From Thalassotalea sp. 42_200_T64 (GTDB lineage: Bacteria > Pseudomonadota > Gammaproteobacteria > Enterobacterales > Alteromonadaceae), in the NCBI GenBank assembly GCA_002162925.1, contig MABC01000075.1, positions 1-43,542 of the forward strand: 43,542 nucleotides of DNA. The letters are read 5' to 3'. Within the stretch, counting starts at the first letter, position 1. Each line of letters begins with the position of its first letter. Made by a program: the position numbers and the translations under genes. Positions 1 through 11,457 of the stretch are shown piece after piece. Under the pieces are notes generated by a model. That model had not been told where the DNA came from. It saw only the letters and a list, made by a program, of their open reading frames with translations, and ran no database searches.

Positions 1-2
1 GG

Positions 3-92
3 CAATGTGAACAACTCGTTGAGTTCGTCTTGGATCACCTAGCTGAGCTTTACCAAAAATATAATTTGCCCAAAGAGCTGCATCTTCATTAA
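3..92 (+). CDS. 3' end of an unidentified gene (partial)
   Basis: An open frame enters from the left edge and runs about 29 codons to a TAA at 90-92. The residues are charged and helix-like (for example LDHLAELYQKYNLPKELHLH at the end), which resembles a real protein C-terminus more than random reading. I do not recognise the family. It converges with secF. Too short for a functional call; it could be fortuitous. Confidence 0.4.
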   Translation, partial: QCEQLVEFVLDHLAELYQKYNLPKELHLH

Positions 93-199
93 ACATTCGT
101 ATGACCTAACTTAAAAAAAATGATTAGATCACACCGTACTTATAAGTCAACAAAAACTTGTGTATGAGAGTTAGCCCCGTACCCTGTACCTTTTAACAA

Positions 200-230
200 A
201 AAAAGGCAGCTAATTAAGCTGCCTTTGTCG
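200..230 (-). terminator. Rho-independent terminator of the secF operon
   Basis: Perfect inverted repeat AAAGGCAGC (202-210) / GCTGCCTTT (218-226) with a 7-nt loop. On the minus strand the stem is followed by a run of eight T, the form expected just downstream of the secF stop codon. Confidence 0.85.
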
Positions 231-252
231 TTAAAATATTAAACTCTTCGAG

Positions 253-1200
253 TTACATTTTTAACTCTTCTTGATCAGCACCTTCTTTTTCAATCACTTC
301 CGGAATTAAGTCTTCTTTTGAAATACCTAATGCCAAAGCAACCGTTGAAGCTACGTAAATTGATGAGTACGTACCTACGATGATACCAAATAATAATGCG
401 GTAGCGAAACCGTGAATTAGCGCACCGCCTTTAAAGAACAAGGCCAGTAATACGATAAACGTGGTTAATGAGGTGATCATGGTACGGCTTAGCGTTTGTG
501 TTAACGAGATATTAATGATCTCTTCCGATGTGCCCTTACGGACTTTTCTGAAATTCTCACGAATACGATCTGAGACCACAATGGTATCGTTTAACGAGTA
601 ACCTATTACCGCCAGTATGGCGGCAAGTACGGTTAAATCAAACTCTAATTGCAATACCGAGAACAAACCTAAGGTTAAAATAACATCGTGCGCCAAAGCG
701 GTAACTGAACCTAGCGCAAAACGCCATTCAAAACGAAAGGCAACGTACATCAAAATACAGATCATCGCGGTCAGCATTGCCAGACCACCTTGCTCCGTTA
801 GCTCATCACCTACGTTAGCACCAACAAACTCAATACGACGCATATCGATTAACTGGCCGGTACCTTGCTCAAGAATGCTTAGAACTTGGTTGCCTAACAT
901 TTCCGCTTTCACGTTTTCACGCTGGCCCAAACGAATTAACACATCTTCGGAGCTACCAAACAGCTGCACTACGGCATCGTCATAACCGCTAGCTTCGAGA
1001 ACTTCACGAACTTTTACCAAGTCAGCCGGTTGTGAAAAACCAATTTCTAACAAGGTGCCGCCAGTAAAATCCAGACCCCAATTCAGTTTATTGGTTGCCA
1101 GTGAAATAATGGATGCAACAACCAGTAAAATGCTGATCATTGACGCCACTTTTCGATGTGACATAAAGGCTATGGTGTCTTTAACTTTTAAAAATTGCAT
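253..1200 (-). CDS. secF: Protein translocase subunit SecF
   Basis: SecF forms the inner-membrane SecDF complex, which uses the proton-motive force to help pull exported proteins through SecYEG into the periplasm. The 315 residues match the usual SecF length. A first membrane helix at about 18-36 is followed by the family signature WGLDFTGGTLLEI at about 41-53, then a short periplasmic domain and a five-helix C-terminal bundle (about 140-295) with the conserved GYSLNDTIVVSDRIREN segment. It lies 14 bp behind secD on the same strand, so they are probably co-transcribed and translated from one mRNA that ends at the terminator at 200-230. Intact. Confidence 0.97.
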   Translation of the reverse strand: MQFLKVKDTIAFMSHRKVASMISILLVVASIISLATNKLNWGLDFTGGTLLEIGFSQPADLVKVREVLEASGYDDAVVQLFGSSEDVLIRLGQRENVKAEMLGNQVLSILEQGTGQLIDMRRIEFVGANVGDELTEQGGLAMLTAMICILMYVAFRFEWRFALGSVTALAHDVILTLGLFSVLQLEFDLTVLAAILAVIGYSLNDTIVVSDRIRENFRKVRKGTSEEIINISLTQTLSRTMITSLTTFIVLLALFFKGGALIHGFATALLFGIIVGTYSSIYVASTVALALGISKEDLIPEVIEKEGADQEELKM

Positions 1201-1214
1201 AATTTCTTCCTCGC

Positions 1215-3065
1215 CTAAATGGGTAGCTTATCAAGTTTCTTGCCACCCCACAGGGCGTTAACCACTGCACGAGTACCAATGATTGACGTAAACATTGAGG
1301 TAATAATACCGATTGATAAGGTAATCGCGAAACCTTTAACAGGGCCGGTTCCCACCGCAAATAATATAAGAGCGGCGATCAAGGTGGTAATGTTGGCATC
1401 AAAAATGGTTGAGAACGCAGCATCATAGCCTTGATGGATAGATTGCTGCATGGTTTTTCCTGCACGGATTTCTTCACGAATACGCTCAAAAATAAGTACG
1501 TTGGCATCAACCGCCATACCCACCGTCAGGACAATTCCGGCCATACCTGGAAGCGTTAATGCCGCCCCGGGGATCAATGACATTACACCAACCATTAATA
1601 CCAAGTTAGCGGCAAGTGCCAAGTTGGCAACAAGACCAAACGCACGATAGTAAACCATCATAAAGAGTAACACTAGGGCAAAACCCCAAAGGATCGCTTG
1701 CATGCCCAGCTCTACGTTTTCAGCGCCAAGCGATGGACCAACGGTACGCTCTTCGACAATGGCAATTGGCGCTATTAATGCACCGGCACGCAGCAGTAGT
1801 GCTAAGTTATGCGCCGCTGCTGGCGAGTCTTGTCCGGTAATGCGGAAGCTTTTACCAAGGCGCGCCTGAATGGTTGCCACACTAATCACTTCTTGCACTT
1901 GGGTAAACTTCAAGCTGCCATCAGGGTTTTTCTCACCCGTTGCTTTGCTTTCAATAAACATAGTAGCCATTGGCTTACCAATGTTATTTTTCGTCGCATT
2001 AGAGAATAAACTACCGCCTTTGTTATCAAGGTCGATGTTTACCTGTGGCTGGCTGGTTTGTTGATCTAGCGATGATTTTGCGCCAATGATGTGTTCACCG
2101 CGTAGCATAATGCGTTTTTTCAACAATTGCGGACGACCGTCTTGATCATTGACCAAAAACGACCCAGGAGGTACACGGCCATTTATCGCATCACGAATGT
2201 CATGTTCTTGATCAACCATATGAAATTGCAAAGTTGCGGTGGCACCTAAAATCTCTTTAGCGCGAGCCGTATCTTGTACACCAGGCAGTTCAACCACAAT
2301 GTGTTTAGAACCCTGGCGTTGTACCAGTGGCTCAGCAACACCTAGCTCATTTACCCGATTACGAATAATGGTAATATTTTGCTGCAGTGCGTATTCACGA
2401 GTTTCTTTTAACTTGGCATCGGTCATGGTGATTTTTAATGATAACTTATCTTCATTATCAACAAACAGATAATCACCATACGTACGTTTTAACAGAGATT
2501 CTGCTTTCGCTAAATCATCACTGTTACGGAAAATCACTTCAACCCCGTTACCTGCTTCTTTAACACTGCGGTAACGAATGTTTTCACTTCGTAATTTAGT
2601 GCGAAAATCGCCGATCATGCTTTCCTGGGCACGACCCATGGCAGTTTTCATGTCCACTTCCATTAAGAAATGCACACCACCACTTAAGTCCAAACCAAGT
2701 TTCATTGGTACGCCACCAAGGCTGGCAAGCCAGTCTGGAGTCGCCGGAGTTAAGTTAAGCGCCACCGAATATTCGTCACCAAGACTCTTTGATAACAAAG
2801 TATTCGCCATTTGTTGGCTTTTATAATCGTTAAAGCGAACCAACACTTGCCCATTGGCAAGGCTGGCACTTTGATAGGTTAGATCAGCCGCGGCTAAATT
2901 TTCTTTTACCGCATCTAACGTAGCAAGGTCCGCTTGTACCCCTTTCGTTCCCGAAATTTGTACCGCCGGATCTTCACCGTAATAGTTGGGTAAAGCGTAT
3001 AAAGCACCAATGGCGACGATAAACACCACCATTAATGTTTTCCATAATGGATATTTGTTTAACAC
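1215..3065 (-). CDS. secD: Protein translocase subunit SecD
   Basis: Larger partner of SecF in the proton-driven SecDF export factor. The 616 residues are almost the same length as E. coli SecD. There is one N-terminal membrane helix (about 8-26) followed by the GEDPAVQI motif, then a large periplasmic P1 region with [15 protein letters not shown] at about 122-136. The C-terminal RND-type bundle (about 450-605) contains [17 protein letters not shown]. The start codon is GTG (3063-3065), preceded by AAGGA at good spacing, and gives the conserved MLNKYPLWK beginning. It sits 9 bp after yajC, as in other gammaproteobacteria. Confidence 0.97.
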   Translation of the reverse strand: MLNKYPLWKTLMVVFIVAIGALYALPNYYGEDPAVQISGTKGVQADLATLDAVKENLAAADLTYQSASLANGQVLVRFNDYKSQQMANTLLSKSLGDEYSVALNLTPATPDWLASLGGVPMKLGLDLSGGVHFLMEVDMKTAMGRAQESMIGDFRTKLRSENIRYRSVKEAGNGVEVIFRNSDDLAKAESLLKRTYGDYLFVDNEDKLSLKITMTDAKLKETREYALQQNITIIRNRVNELGVAEPLVQRQGSKHIVVELPGVQDTARAKEILGATATLQFHMVDQEHDIRDAINGRVPPGSFLVNDQDGRPQLLKKRIMLRGEHIIGAKSSLDQQTSQPQVNIDLDNKGGSLFSNATKNNIGKPMATMFIESKATGEKNPDGSLKFTQVQEVISVATIQARLGKSFRITGQDSPAAAHNLALLLRAGALIAPIAIVEERTVGPSLGAENVELGMQAILWGFALVLLFMMVYYRAFGLVANLALAANLVLMVGVMSLIPGAALTLPGMAGIVLTVGMAVDANVLIFERIREEIRAGKTMQQSIHQGYDAAFSTIFDANITTLIAALILFAVGTGPVKGFAITLSIGIITSMFTSIIGTRAVVNALWGGKKLDKLPI

Positions 3066-3074
3066 AACTAGTCC

Positions 3075-3407
3075 TTATAGAGACTTCATAGTCCCTTTTG
3101 GTAATACCGCTGTAATAGCGCCTTTTTGTACCGTTAATTCAATACCTTCGGCAACATTTACAATGACGAAATCTTTTTCAGTTGATACTTTGGTTACTTT
3201 ACCAACGATACCGCCTTGCGTTAATACTTCATCACCTTTAGAAATGGCTTCCATTAGGCTTTTGTGCTCTTTAACACGCTTAGCTTGTGGGCGGTAAATC
3301 ATAAAGTAAAATACCACACCAAACACACCCAACATGATCAACATTTCAAAACCACCGCCTTGTTGTCCGGCGTCTGCTGCGTATGCTTTGCTAATTAAAA
3401 AGTCCAT
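3075..3407 (-). CDS. yajC: Preprotein translocase accessory subunit YajC
   Basis: Small inner-membrane protein that associates with SecDF. The 110 residues equal the typical length. One transmembrane segment (about 20-38, ending FYFMIYRPQ) is followed by the conserved cytoplasmic part with RVKEHKSLMEAISKGDEVLTQGG-type sequence (about 46-68). A strong Shine-Dalgarno (AGAGGA) lies just before the ATG. It is the first of the sec genes after tgt; the 86-bp AT-rich gap behind tgt shows no clear terminator, so one long queA-tgt-yajC-secDF transcript is likely. Confidence 0.96.
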   Translation of the reverse strand: MDFLISKAYAADAGQQGGGFEMLIMLGVFGVVFYFMIYRPQAKRVKEHKSLMEAISKGDEVLTQGGIVGKVTKVSTEKDFVIVNVAEGIELTVQKGAITAVLPKGTMKSL

Positions 3408-3493
3408 AAAATCCTCTTACTACTATTATTATAAAATTGAAAAAAATGAAAAATAATTCAGTTTATACAAACATCCATTGCTACGTTTTATTA

Positions 3494-4639
<1,146 letters not shown>

Positions 4640-4748
4640 TTATTTTTCCTTACCAAGTAGCAAAACAGGCCACAGGTGATTATTAATATTTCAACTAATC
4701 TCAGAAATGTCCAAGTATTTAGCTGCTTACAAATTTGTCAGTTTGTTT

Positions 4749-5798
4749 TTAACTTGCATCTTTACGCGTTAAAAACATCGCATCACCATATGAAAAAAAA
4801 CGATATTTTTCATCGATGGCCACATGATAGGCATTCATCATGTGGCCATAACCGGCAAATGCGCTTACCAGCATTAACAAGGTTGATTCTGATAAATGAA
4901 AGTTAGTCACTAAGGCATCAATTAACTGGAACTGATAACCCGGGGTGATAAAAATATCGGTATCACCATAAAATTCAGCTAACGGCTGATTATTTTTTAA
5001 CGCGTATTGAGCCGCGCTTTCTAAAGAGCGCACCGAAGTAGTACCAACGGCAATCACTCTTTTGCCCGCCGCTTTGGTGGCATTAATGCTTTCTATTACA
5101 TCCTGACTCACTTCGACGTATTCAGAATGCATCACGTGATCTTCAATTTTATCGACACGTACTGGTTGAAAGGTACCCGCCCCTACGTGCAGCGTAACAA
5201 ATGCTAATTGCACACCTTTCGCTTCGATTTGCGTCAACTGTTCTTTTTCAAAGTGTAAGCCAGCAGTAGGTGCCGCTACAGCACCCGGCTTTTCATTATA
5301 AACGGTTTGATAGCGCTCCCGATCTGAATTTTCATCAGGACGGTCAATGTAAGGTGGCAACGGCATATGGCCTATTTCTTCCAGCACTTCTAAGACGCTG
5401 TTGTCGCCATGAAACTCCAGCTCAAATAGCGCATCGTGGCGAGCAACCATAGTGGCTTTCACTTTACCTTCGAGTAATACTTCATTACCGACTTTTAATG
5501 ATTTGCTGGCACGCACATGGGCAAGTACCCGCTGTTGATCAACAATGCGTTCTACCAATACCTCAACCTTGCCGCCAGTCGATTTGGTACCAAACACGCG
5601 AGCAGGGATCACTCGGGTATTATTAAATACCAATAAATCGCCAGCATTTAACTGTTCAATAATTTGATTAAATTTAAGGTGCGCAAGTGAACCGGAGTTA
5701 CCATTAACCGTCATTAAACGGCTGGCCGAACGCTCGGTTTGCGGATAACGAGCAATTAGCTCGTCAGGTAAATTGAATGAAAAGTCAGAAACACGCAT
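4749..5798 (-). CDS. queA: S-adenosylmethionine:tRNA ribosyltransferase-isomerase
   Basis: Transfers and isomerises the ribose of SAM onto preQ1-modified tRNA to make epoxyqueuosine. The conserved blocks [12 protein letters not shown] (about 56-67), [34 protein letters not shown] and [19 protein letters not shown] are all present. I chose the ATG at 5796-5798 (MRVSDFSF, the usual family beginning, 349 residues) over an upstream GTG at 5805-5807, which would add three residues. The Shine-Dalgarno is weak. The 112 bp between its stop and tgt contain no gene. Confidence 0.95.
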   Translation of the reverse strand: MRVSDFSFNLPDELIARYPQTERSASRLMTVNGNSGSLAHLKFNQIIEQLNAGDLLVFNNTRVIPARVFGTKSTGGKVEVLVERIVDQQRVLAHVRASKSLKVGNEVLLEGKVKATMVARHDALFELEFHGDNSVLEVLEEIGHMPLPPYIDRPDENSDRERYQTVYNEKPGAVAAPTAGLHFEKEQLTQIEAKGVQLAFVTLHVGAGTFQPVRVDKIEDHVMHSEYVEVSQDVIESINATKAAGKRVIAVGTTSVRSLESAAQYALKNNQPLAEFYGDTDIFITPGYQFQLIDALVTNFHLSESTLLMLVSAFAGYGHMMNAYHVAIDEKYRFFSYGDAMFLTRKDAS

Positions 5799-5864
5799 AT
5801 TGGGCACTATTAGAAAGCTTTAAAAAAACGCGTAATTTTAGTGCTGAGGCCTGCGAATAGCAAG

Positions 5865-5889
5865 GAAAATGTGCAAAAAGCACATTTTC
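5865..5889 (-). terminator. Hairpin between the small ORF and queA
   Basis: Perfect 10-bp inverted repeat GAAAATGTGC / GCACATTTTC around a loop of five A. It lies between the stop of the 61-residue gene and the queA start. The T-rich arm gives a modest U-tract on the minus strand, so it may end the small transcript before the queA promoter. It is symmetrical enough that the direction is uncertain. Confidence 0.5.
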
Positions 5890-5919
5890 TTAAGGATGAA
5901 TATATTATTTATGGCAAGG

Positions 5920-6105
5920 TTAGGGGTAATTACAGTTTTGACGTTCTTTGGGTTCGCATTCTGAGTCATCCAAACTCATCGTTTGACCAAAAAATGAGCC
6001 TGGCTCGACATGCGATTGCACATAGTTAATGTCAACCTTAACTTTGTTGGTGTTGGGTTGTTTTTTAATGCCGGTAAGTTTTGATAATAACTTTAGAAAA
6101 CTCAT
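5920..6105 (-). CDS. Small hypothetical protein, 61 residues
   Basis: Not recognised. It has a basic N-terminus (MSFLKLLSKLTGIKKQ), which could form an amphipathic helix, and an acidic Cys-containing tail (SLDDSECEPKERQNCNYP) with two cysteines ten residues apart. No signal peptide or membrane helix is clear. Supporting points are an AAAAGGAT Shine-Dalgarno 8 nt before the ATG, its own hairpin downstream and plausible codon use. It is on the same strand as queA, 121 bp upstream of the queA start. A spurious reading is still possible. Confidence 0.55.
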   Translation of the reverse strand: MSFLKLLSKLTGIKKQPNTNKVKVDINYVQSHVEPGSFFGQTMSLDDSECEPKERQNCNYP

Positions 6106-6415
6106 ACTTAAAATCCTTTTAAGTTAATTTTTATTGTTTGTTTAATAGACATAATAGTGAGTAACATATTGAATTTCAAATTTATCATCAAATTTAGTTA
6201 CATTTAATTAAAAAAGGTAAGTTGTGAATATTGATGAATATGGATTAAAAGAAAGGTAAAAAATACCATTTTCATAAGTATTGCTATAATAATCGGCCAA
6301 CTCGCAAGCGACTCATGAAATAGCGACAATTTTTCATTATATTCCGACGACATGCCTAACAATACGTAAAAACGGTGAATAAATAGCCGCTTAAACAATT
6401 TTATTAATTTTTCTC

Positions 6416-6443
6416 TTTACAGCGAATCATCGATAAGTATAAT
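6416..6443 (+). promoter_or_regulatory. Sigma-70 promoter of tRNA-Trp
   Basis: TTTACA (6416-6421) and a perfect TATAAT (6438-6443) separated by 16 bp, placed so that transcription would start a few bases before the tRNA at 6457. Confidence 0.8.
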
Positions 6444-6456
6444 GCACAGCCATTGC

Positions 6457-6533
6457 AGGGGTGTAGTTCCAATTGGTAGAACAGCGGTCTCCAAAACCGA
6501 CGGTTGGGAGTTCGAATCTCTCCACCCCTGCCA
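6457..6533 (+). tRNA. tRNA-Trp (anticodon CCA)
   Basis: A complete cloverleaf can be drawn. The acceptor arm is AGGGGTG / CACCCCT with discriminator G and encoded CCA (6531-6533). The D arm is GTTC/GAAC, the anticodon loop CTCCAAA (6489-6495) has CCA at 6491-6493, and the T arm is GGGAG-TTCGAAT-CTCTC. The acceptor and T-arm sequences match the E. coli tRNA-Trp pattern closely. It stands alone, not in a tRNA cluster. Confidence 0.97.
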
Positions 6534-6711
6534 TACTTTCTTCCTAAATGACTATTTCTAAAATATCTATTTCTTAAAATTTAAATACACTATTTTAGTT
6601 CCTCGTTCCTATTTCTCGTTTCTCGTATTCTTTCATTGTGCCAATTCTGTGATTCTGTCATCATAACGGCAACATTAATCCGTACCTCTTAACCTCTTTT
6701 AGTTAACAGCA

Positions 6712-7200
6712 ATGAACATTAGCGAGCGACAATTTCAATATTTACAGACTATGGGCGTGAGCTTATGGCAATCGCGCGAGCAGTTCTTTAACAAGCAAGA
6801 ACAAGCAAGTCCAGAGCAAGAAAGTACAAAGCATGAAAGCACTGAACCAACACCTGTTGAACCCTCTGGCATAAGCGAATCACCGTCAGCGCTAACGCCA
6901 ACACAGCAAACTAACAAAGCGCCAGTCATTGTCAAAAAGCATTCATTCGACAATATAGAGCAAGTTTTACAAGCCAAGTTAATCACCGACATTGCTATCG
7001 TATTAGATATAGAATTAGCCGGTATTGAATTAACCGATGAAGGCATTAAACTTGGGCAATTAATATGGCAATTTACTGCAAAAAACAGCATCGACTATAA
7101 AGACAACGTCTTAATATCACCTGAGTTTTGTGCCATAGCAAGCCATCCAATGAAAGCCAAATTATGGGTCTGCTTAGCAGCTCATATCAACAGCCACTAA
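6712..7200 (+). CDS. holD: DNA polymerase III psi subunit
   Basis: Psi binds chi and the clamp-loader complex of the replicative polymerase. Recognition rests on the N-terminal MNISERQFQYLQTMGVSLWQ motif typical of HolD and the immediately downstream rimI, the classical holD-rimI pair. The 162 residues exceed the roughly 137 of E. coli because of a low-complexity E/S/T/P-rich linker at about 26-72 between the chi/gamma-binding peptide and the folded domain (about 80-162). The folded part keeps the KAKLWVCLA end. Only 19 bp separate it from rimI. Confidence 0.88.
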   Translation: MNISERQFQYLQTMGVSLWQSREQFFNKQEQASPEQESTKHESTEPTPVEPSGISESPSALTPTQQTNKAPVIVKKHSFDNIEQVLQAKLITDIAIVLDIELAGIELTDEGIKLGQLIWQFTAKNSIDYKDNVLISPEFCAIASHPMKAKLWVCLAAHINSH

Positions 7201-7219
7201 TCACAGTCGAAACAACATT

Positions 7220-7666
7220 ATGAGCAAACCATGTCTGCAAAATTTCAGCAAAAGCGATGCTGAAACCATTTACGCAATAGAAACCGCCAGTAACCCCTTC
7301 CCCTGGAGCAAAAAAACCTTACTCAGTTGCATTGGTGGCCGATACATCTGCCGCCAGTTAACGGTGAATAATATCGTGCTCGGCTTTTACGTCAGCGAGT
7401 TGGTCATTGATGAACTTACCTTGATGGAAATTTGCGTACACCCAGAACGTCAGGGCAAGGGTTACGGGCAACTATTACTGACAGATTTTTTAGCCATGGC
7501 GAAACAAAAACAAGTCGTGACTTGCCATTTGGAAGTGCGTTCGAAAAACATTGCCGCACAAATGTTGTACATGAAAAATGGCTTTATCCAGGTAAATCGC
7601 CGTACCGGTTATTATCCTGCGGCTATCGGTTATGAAGATGCCATAGTGATGAGTTTATCGCTTTAG
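7220..7666 (+). CDS. rimI: Ribosomal protein S18-alanine N-acetyltransferase
   Basis: GNAT-fold enzyme that acetylates the N-terminal alanine of ribosomal protein S18. The 148 residues fit the family. The acetyl-CoA loop is VHPERQGKGYGQLLL (about 72-86, R-x-G-K-G-x-G type), followed by EVRSKNIAAQMLYMKNGF, the usual RimI C-terminal signature, and a YYP...EDAIVM ending. It follows holD directly and is likely co-transcribed. Confidence 0.93.
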   Translation: MSKPCLQNFSKSDAETIYAIETASNPFPWSKKTLLSCIGGRYICRQLTVNNIVLGFYVSELVIDELTLMEICVHPERQGKGYGQLLLTDFLAMAKQKQVVTCHLEVRSKNIAAQMLYMKNGFIQVNRRTGYYPAAIGYEDAIVMSLSL

Positions 7667-7765
7667 CTCTGTAGTAATTCAAGCTTGAGCTGTATTCATT
7701 TAATAATTTCATTATTTTTGGCTAAAATCTCTGTCAAACTTGCTGCTCTTGCTGCGCAATGTCTG

Positions 7766-7771
7766 TATAAT
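7766..7771 (+). promoter_or_regulatory. Possible -10 element upstream of prfC
   Basis: A perfect TATAAT lies 165 bp before the prfC ATG in the 269-bp gap after rimI. No convincing -35 sits at ideal spacing, so this is only a candidate promoter, implying a long leader that contains the palindrome at 7837-7860. Confidence 0.4.
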
Positions 7772-7836
7772 ATCGCGTTTTTATGTCTGTGTACTTTTTA
7801 ATCGACTTATCTAATCACTGCAGCATAAAGGCCAAA

Positions 7837-7860
7837 ATACCAAGTTGATTAAATTGGTAT
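7837..7860. repeat. ATACCAA...TTGGTAT intergenic palindrome
   Basis: Seven-base inverted termini ATACCAA (7837-7843) and TTGGTAT (7854-7860) around a short AT-rich core. Related copies are at 17471-17489, 16485-16506 (half), 26985-27000 (half) and, as the ends of a longer element, 21615-21776. Confidence 0.75.
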
Positions 7861-7935
7861 AAACAAATTATTAGTTAAAATTAATGGCATATTGTTATTA
7901 ATTAACATTTATTAAGCAGCGAGTAATTGTAAAAC

Positions 7936-9516
7936 ATGACAATTCAACAGCAGGAAGTGAGCAAACGCAGAACTTTCGCCATAATCAGTCACCCGGATGC
8001 GGGTAAAACCACCATTACTGAAAAAGTATTACTTTTTGGTCAAGCGCTACAAAAAGCCGGTACCGTAAAAGGTAAAAAGTCGGGCCAACACGCCAAGTCC
8101 GATTGGATGGAAATGGAAAAAGAACGTGGTATCTCCATTACCACCTCAGTGATGCAGTTTCCTTATCAAGATTGTTTGGTTAACCTGCTAGATACTCCAG
8201 GCCATGAAGATTTCTCGGAAGATACTTACCGTACCCTTACCGCGGTAGATTCTTGCTTAATGGTTATCGATACCGCAAAAGGTGTTGAGGACAGAACGGT
8301 TAAGCTAATGGAAGTCACCCGATTGCGTGATACCCCAATCATTACTTTTATGAATAAAATGGACCGTGATGTGCGCGATCCCATTGAAGTAATGGATGAA
8401 GTGGAAGAAGTTTTAAAAATAAAGTGTTCACCCATTACCTGGCCTATCGGCATGGGCAAAGAGTTTAAAGGGGTGTATAACCTGTTAACCGACGAAATCA
8501 TTTTATACAAAACTGGCCAGGGCCATACCATTCAAGACAAAGTGGTAATTAAGGGCTTGAATAACCCAGATCTGGATGTTGAAGTTGGCGCTTTTGCGGA
8601 TGATTTGCGTGAAGAACTAGAGCTGGTTCTTGGTGCTTGTCATGAGTTTAACTTAGAAGAATTTTTAGCCGGTGAATTAACACCAGTATACTTTGGCACG
8701 GCATTGGGTAACTTTGGTGTCGATCATATGCTTGACGGATTGACCGAATGGGCACCTACACCACAACCTCGTCAAACCGACAAGCGTGAAGTGACTGCCA
8801 CAGAAGAAAAATTCTCTGGATTCGTGTTTAAAATTCAAGCGAACATGGACCCGAAACATCGTGACCGTATCGCTTTTATGCGCATTTGTTCCGGTAGCTA
8901 CACCAAAGGCATGAAAATGAAGCAAGTGCGTTTGGGTAAAGACGTGAAAATTGCCGATGCGGTAACCTTTATGGCTGGCGATCGTTCAAACGTAGATGAA
9001 GCGTTTGCTGGTGACATTATCGGCCTGCATAACCATGGCTCGATTCAAATTGGTGATACCTTTACTGCCGGTGAACAGATGAAGTTTAGCGGCATACCTA
9101 ACTTTGCCCCGGAAATGTTCCGTCGTATTCGCCTGCGTGACCCGTTAAAAGCCAAGCAATTACAAAAAGGCTTAATCCAGCTTTCAGAAGAAGGTGCGGT
9201 GCAGGTATTTAGACCAGTAAGCAATAACGACATGATTGTTGGTGCCGTAGGTGTGCTGCAGTTTGAAGTGGTGGTACACCGCTTGAAAAATGAATATAAC
9301 GTCGACGCATTATACGAGCCAATTTCAGTAGCAACGGCCCGTTGGGTAAATTGTGACGATAACAAAATTATGGCGACCTTTGAGAAGAAAGCGTACGACA
9401 ATTTAGCCTTAGATGGCGGCAATAACTTAACGTACATTGCTCCGACTATGGTAAATTTAAATTTAATGCAAGAGCGTTACCCGGAAGTTATGTTCCACAA
9501 AACCCGTGAGCACTAA
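7936..9516 (+). CDS. prfC: Peptide chain release factor 3
   Basis: Translational GTPase RF3, which releases RF1/RF2 from the ribosome after termination. The 526 residues match the family. The GTP-binding motifs are SHPDAGKTT (about 18-26), [16 protein letters not shown] (switch II, about 87-102) and NKMD (about 140-143). The C-terminal part carries the RF3-type domains II and III (for example [19 protein letters not shown]). It is followed after 43 bp by argS on the same strand. Confidence 0.97.
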   Translation: MTIQQQEVSKRRTFAIISHPDAGKTTITEKVLLFGQALQKAGTVKGKKSGQHAKSDWMEMEKERGISITTSVMQFPYQDCLVNLLDTPGHEDFSEDTYRTLTAVDSCLMVIDTAKGVEDRTVKLMEVTRLRDTPIITFMNKMDRDVRDPIEVMDEVEEVLKIKCSPITWPIGMGKEFKGVYNLLTDEIILYKTGQGHTIQDKVVIKGLNNPDLDVEVGAFADDLREELELVLGACHEFNLEEFLAGELTPVYFGTALGNFGVDHMLDGLTEWAPTPQPRQTDKREVTATEEKFSGFVFKIQANMDPKHRDRIAFMRICSGSYTKGMKMKQVRLGKDVKIADAVTFMAGDRSNVDEAFAGDIIGLHNHGSIQIGDTFTAGEQMKFSGIPNFAPEMFRRIRLRDPLKAKQLQKGLIQLSEEGAVQVFRPVSNNDMIVGAVGVLQFEVVVHRLKNEYNVDALYEPISVATARWVNCDDNKIMATFEKKAYDNLALDGGNNLTYIAPTMVNLNLMQERYPEVMFHKTREH

Positions 9517-9559
9517 TAGCCCATTTTAAAAGAACAGTTAAAGAGAACAGACAGAAGAT

Positions 9560-11299
9560 ATGAATATTCGTCAACTTTTAAATGAAAAAGTAAAAGCCGC
9601 GATGATAGCCGCCGGCTTACCAGAAGACACTAACCCGGCGGTTAGTGCTTCCTCTCGTCCGCAATTTGGTGACTACCAGGCAAATGGGGTAATGGGCGCC
9701 GCGAAAAAATTAAAAACCAACCCAAGAGCGTTAGCGCAAACTGTGCTAGATAACCTTGAGTTAAACGACATTGCGGAAAAGCTTGAACTGGCTGGCCCTG
9801 GCTTTATTAATATTCACTTAAATAAAACCTGGTTGGCAAAGCAGTTAGCCGTAGCAGCTACTGATACTAAGCTAAACGTCAGCCAAAACCCAAATCCAAA
9901 AACGGTTGTGGTGGATTACTCGGCCCCTAACCTTGCCAAAGAAATGCACGTGGGCCATTTACGTTCAACCATTATTGGTGATGCGGTAGTACGCGCCTTG
10001 GAGTTTCGTGGCGAAAAAGTTATCCGTCAAAATCACATGGGTGACTGGGGTACGCAATTTGGGATGTTACTCGCACATTTAAGCGACAAGCTTAGCAGTA
10101 ACGAAGTCGCCGAAACGGCCCTTGCCGATTTAGAAAACTTTTACCGTGAAGCCAAGGTTCGCTTTGACGAAGAAGATGGCTTTGCCGATCGTGCTCGTGA
10201 ATTCGTGGTGAAATTACAAGGTGGTGATAGTGACTGTTTAGTATTATGGAAACAGTTCATCGATATCTCAATTCATCACTCGGAAGAAATTTACAAAGCC
10301 TTAAATGTGACCTTAACTCAAGATGACATTATGGGCGAAAGCGCCTACAACCCAGACTTGCCAAAAGTGATTAGTGATTTAATGGCAAAAGGTATTGCGG
10401 TTGAAGATCAAGGCGCAAAAGTTGTGTTCATTAAAGAAATGGCCAACAAAGATGGCGACCCATCGGTATTTATCGTGCAAAAATCTGGTGGCGGTTACTT
10501 GTATGCCACTACCGATTTATCTGCCTGTAGATACCGCAGTGGCGATTTAGCTGCTGATCGTATCATCATCTTCACCGATGCTCGTCAGGCTTTGCACTTT
10601 AAACAAGTTGAAATTACCGCCCGTAACGCCGGTTTTTTACCCGCGACTACCAGTTACGATCATTGCCCATTTGGGATGATGATGGGTGATGATGGCAAAC
10701 CCTTTAAAACTCGTACCGGTGGCACCATTAAACTGGCCGAACTGCTCGAAGAAGCCGTCAGCAGAGCCAGCGATTTAATGGCCGAAAAAATTGCCGATTT
10801 CTCCGAAGAAGAAAGAAATGAGATCGCGCGAAAAGTAGGTATTGGCGCGGTTAAGTATGCCGATTTATCGAAAAACCGCACCTCGGATTATATCTTCAAC
10901 TGGAAAACCATGCTCAGTTTTGAAGGGGCAACAGCGCCCTACTTACAATACGCATTCACCCGTATTCAAAGTATCTTCAAAAAAGCCGGTATCGATGTCA
11001 CAGCATTAAGCAATGACATAATAATTGCCGAGCCGCAGGAAAAAGCACTGGCGGTTAAGCTGATGCAATTTGAAGAAGTATTAGATGCCGTTATTAGCGA
11101 ATGTACGCCTAACTTGTTATGTAACTACTTATACGAGTTAGCCAGCCTGTACATGAGTTTCTACGAAGCCTGCCCAATCCTGAAAGAAGGTGTTTCTGCA
11201 GAAACCAAACTTTCACGCCTGCGTTTATGTGGCGTAATTGCCCGTACGCTCGAGCAAGGCTTAGATGTGTTAGGTATTGAAGTGATGGACCGCATGTAG
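9560..11299 (+). CDS. argS: Arginyl-tRNA synthetase
   Basis: Class I aminoacyl-tRNA synthetase that charges tRNA-Arg. The 579 residues are normal. An N-terminal Add-1 type domain (about 1-110) precedes the Rossmann fold with the HIGH box HVGH at 130-133 in [16 protein letters not shown]. The family's divergent KMSKS region is represented by [13 protein letters not shown]. The DALR anticodon-binding domain is at the C-terminus (about 460-579) with [20 protein letters not shown]. Probably co-transcribed with prfC and ended by the hairpins at 11324-11403. Confidence 0.97.
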   Translation: MNIRQLLNEKVKAAMIAAGLPEDTNPAVSASSRPQFGDYQANGVMGAAKKLKTNPRALAQTVLDNLELNDIAEKLELAGPGFINIHLNKTWLAKQLAVAATDTKLNVSQNPNPKTVVVDYSAPNLAKEMHVGHLRSTIIGDAVVRALEFRGEKVIRQNHMGDWGTQFGMLLAHLSDKLSSNEVAETALADLENFYREAKVRFDEEDGFADRAREFVVKLQGGDSDCLVLWKQFIDISIHHSEEIYKALNVTLTQDDIMGESAYNPDLPKVISDLMAKGIAVEDQGAKVVFIKEMANKDGDPSVFIVQKSGGGYLYATTDLSACRYRSGDLAADRIIIFTDARQALHFKQVEITARNAGFLPATTSYDHCPFGMMMGDDGKPFKTRTGGTIKLAELLEEAVSRASDLMAEKIADFSEEERNEIARKVGIGAVKYADLSKNRTSDYIFNWKTMLSFEGATAPYLQYAFTRIQSIFKKAGIDVTALSNDIIIAEPQEKALAVKLMQFEEVLDAVISECTPNLLCNYLYELASLYMSFYEACPILKEGVSAETKLSRLRLCGVIARTLEQGLDVLGIEVMDRM

Positions 11300-11323
11300 T
11301 TTTAACCATTTGGTTACAAACAT

Positions 11324-11341
11324 GGCCTGCTGATGCAGGCC
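11324..11341 (+). terminator. Short GC hairpin after argS
   Basis: GGCCTGC (11324-11330) / GCAGGCC (11335-11341) with loop TGAT, 25 bp after the argS stop. It has no good U-tract, so it may be a pause or stability hairpin ahead of the stronger terminator. Confidence 0.5.
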
Positions 11342-11364
11342 TATTACCTAACGTGGATCTAATT

Positions 11365-11403
11365 AAAAGCACTAGATTATTTACCTGATCTAGTGCTTTT
11401 TTA
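11365..11403. terminator. Strong intrinsic terminator after argS
   Basis: AAAAGCACTAGAT / ATCTAGTGCTTTTTT, a 13-bp stem with A-rich left flank and six T on the right. The T-run suits plus-strand argS transcripts; the A-run could also serve the minus-strand lysE-type gene. Confidence 0.88.
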
Positions 11404-11457
11404 TTACAGAATGTTTACATTCTTCGTGCAATTATTAGAGTATCTTTCGAAGGGAAT

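Noticed and set aside
617..985. Long plus-strand frame antisense to secF
   Set aside because: Shadow of a fully conserved gene; low-complexity Ser/Thr/Arg-rich translation.
4676..4906. Plus-strand frame across the tgt-queA gap
   Set aside because: Runs antisense into the conserved end of queA and has no ribosome site.
6204..6398. Minus-strand frame of 64 codons before tRNA-Trp
   Set aside because: Hydrophobic but without a Shine-Dalgarno or recognisable features in a very AT-rich spacer.
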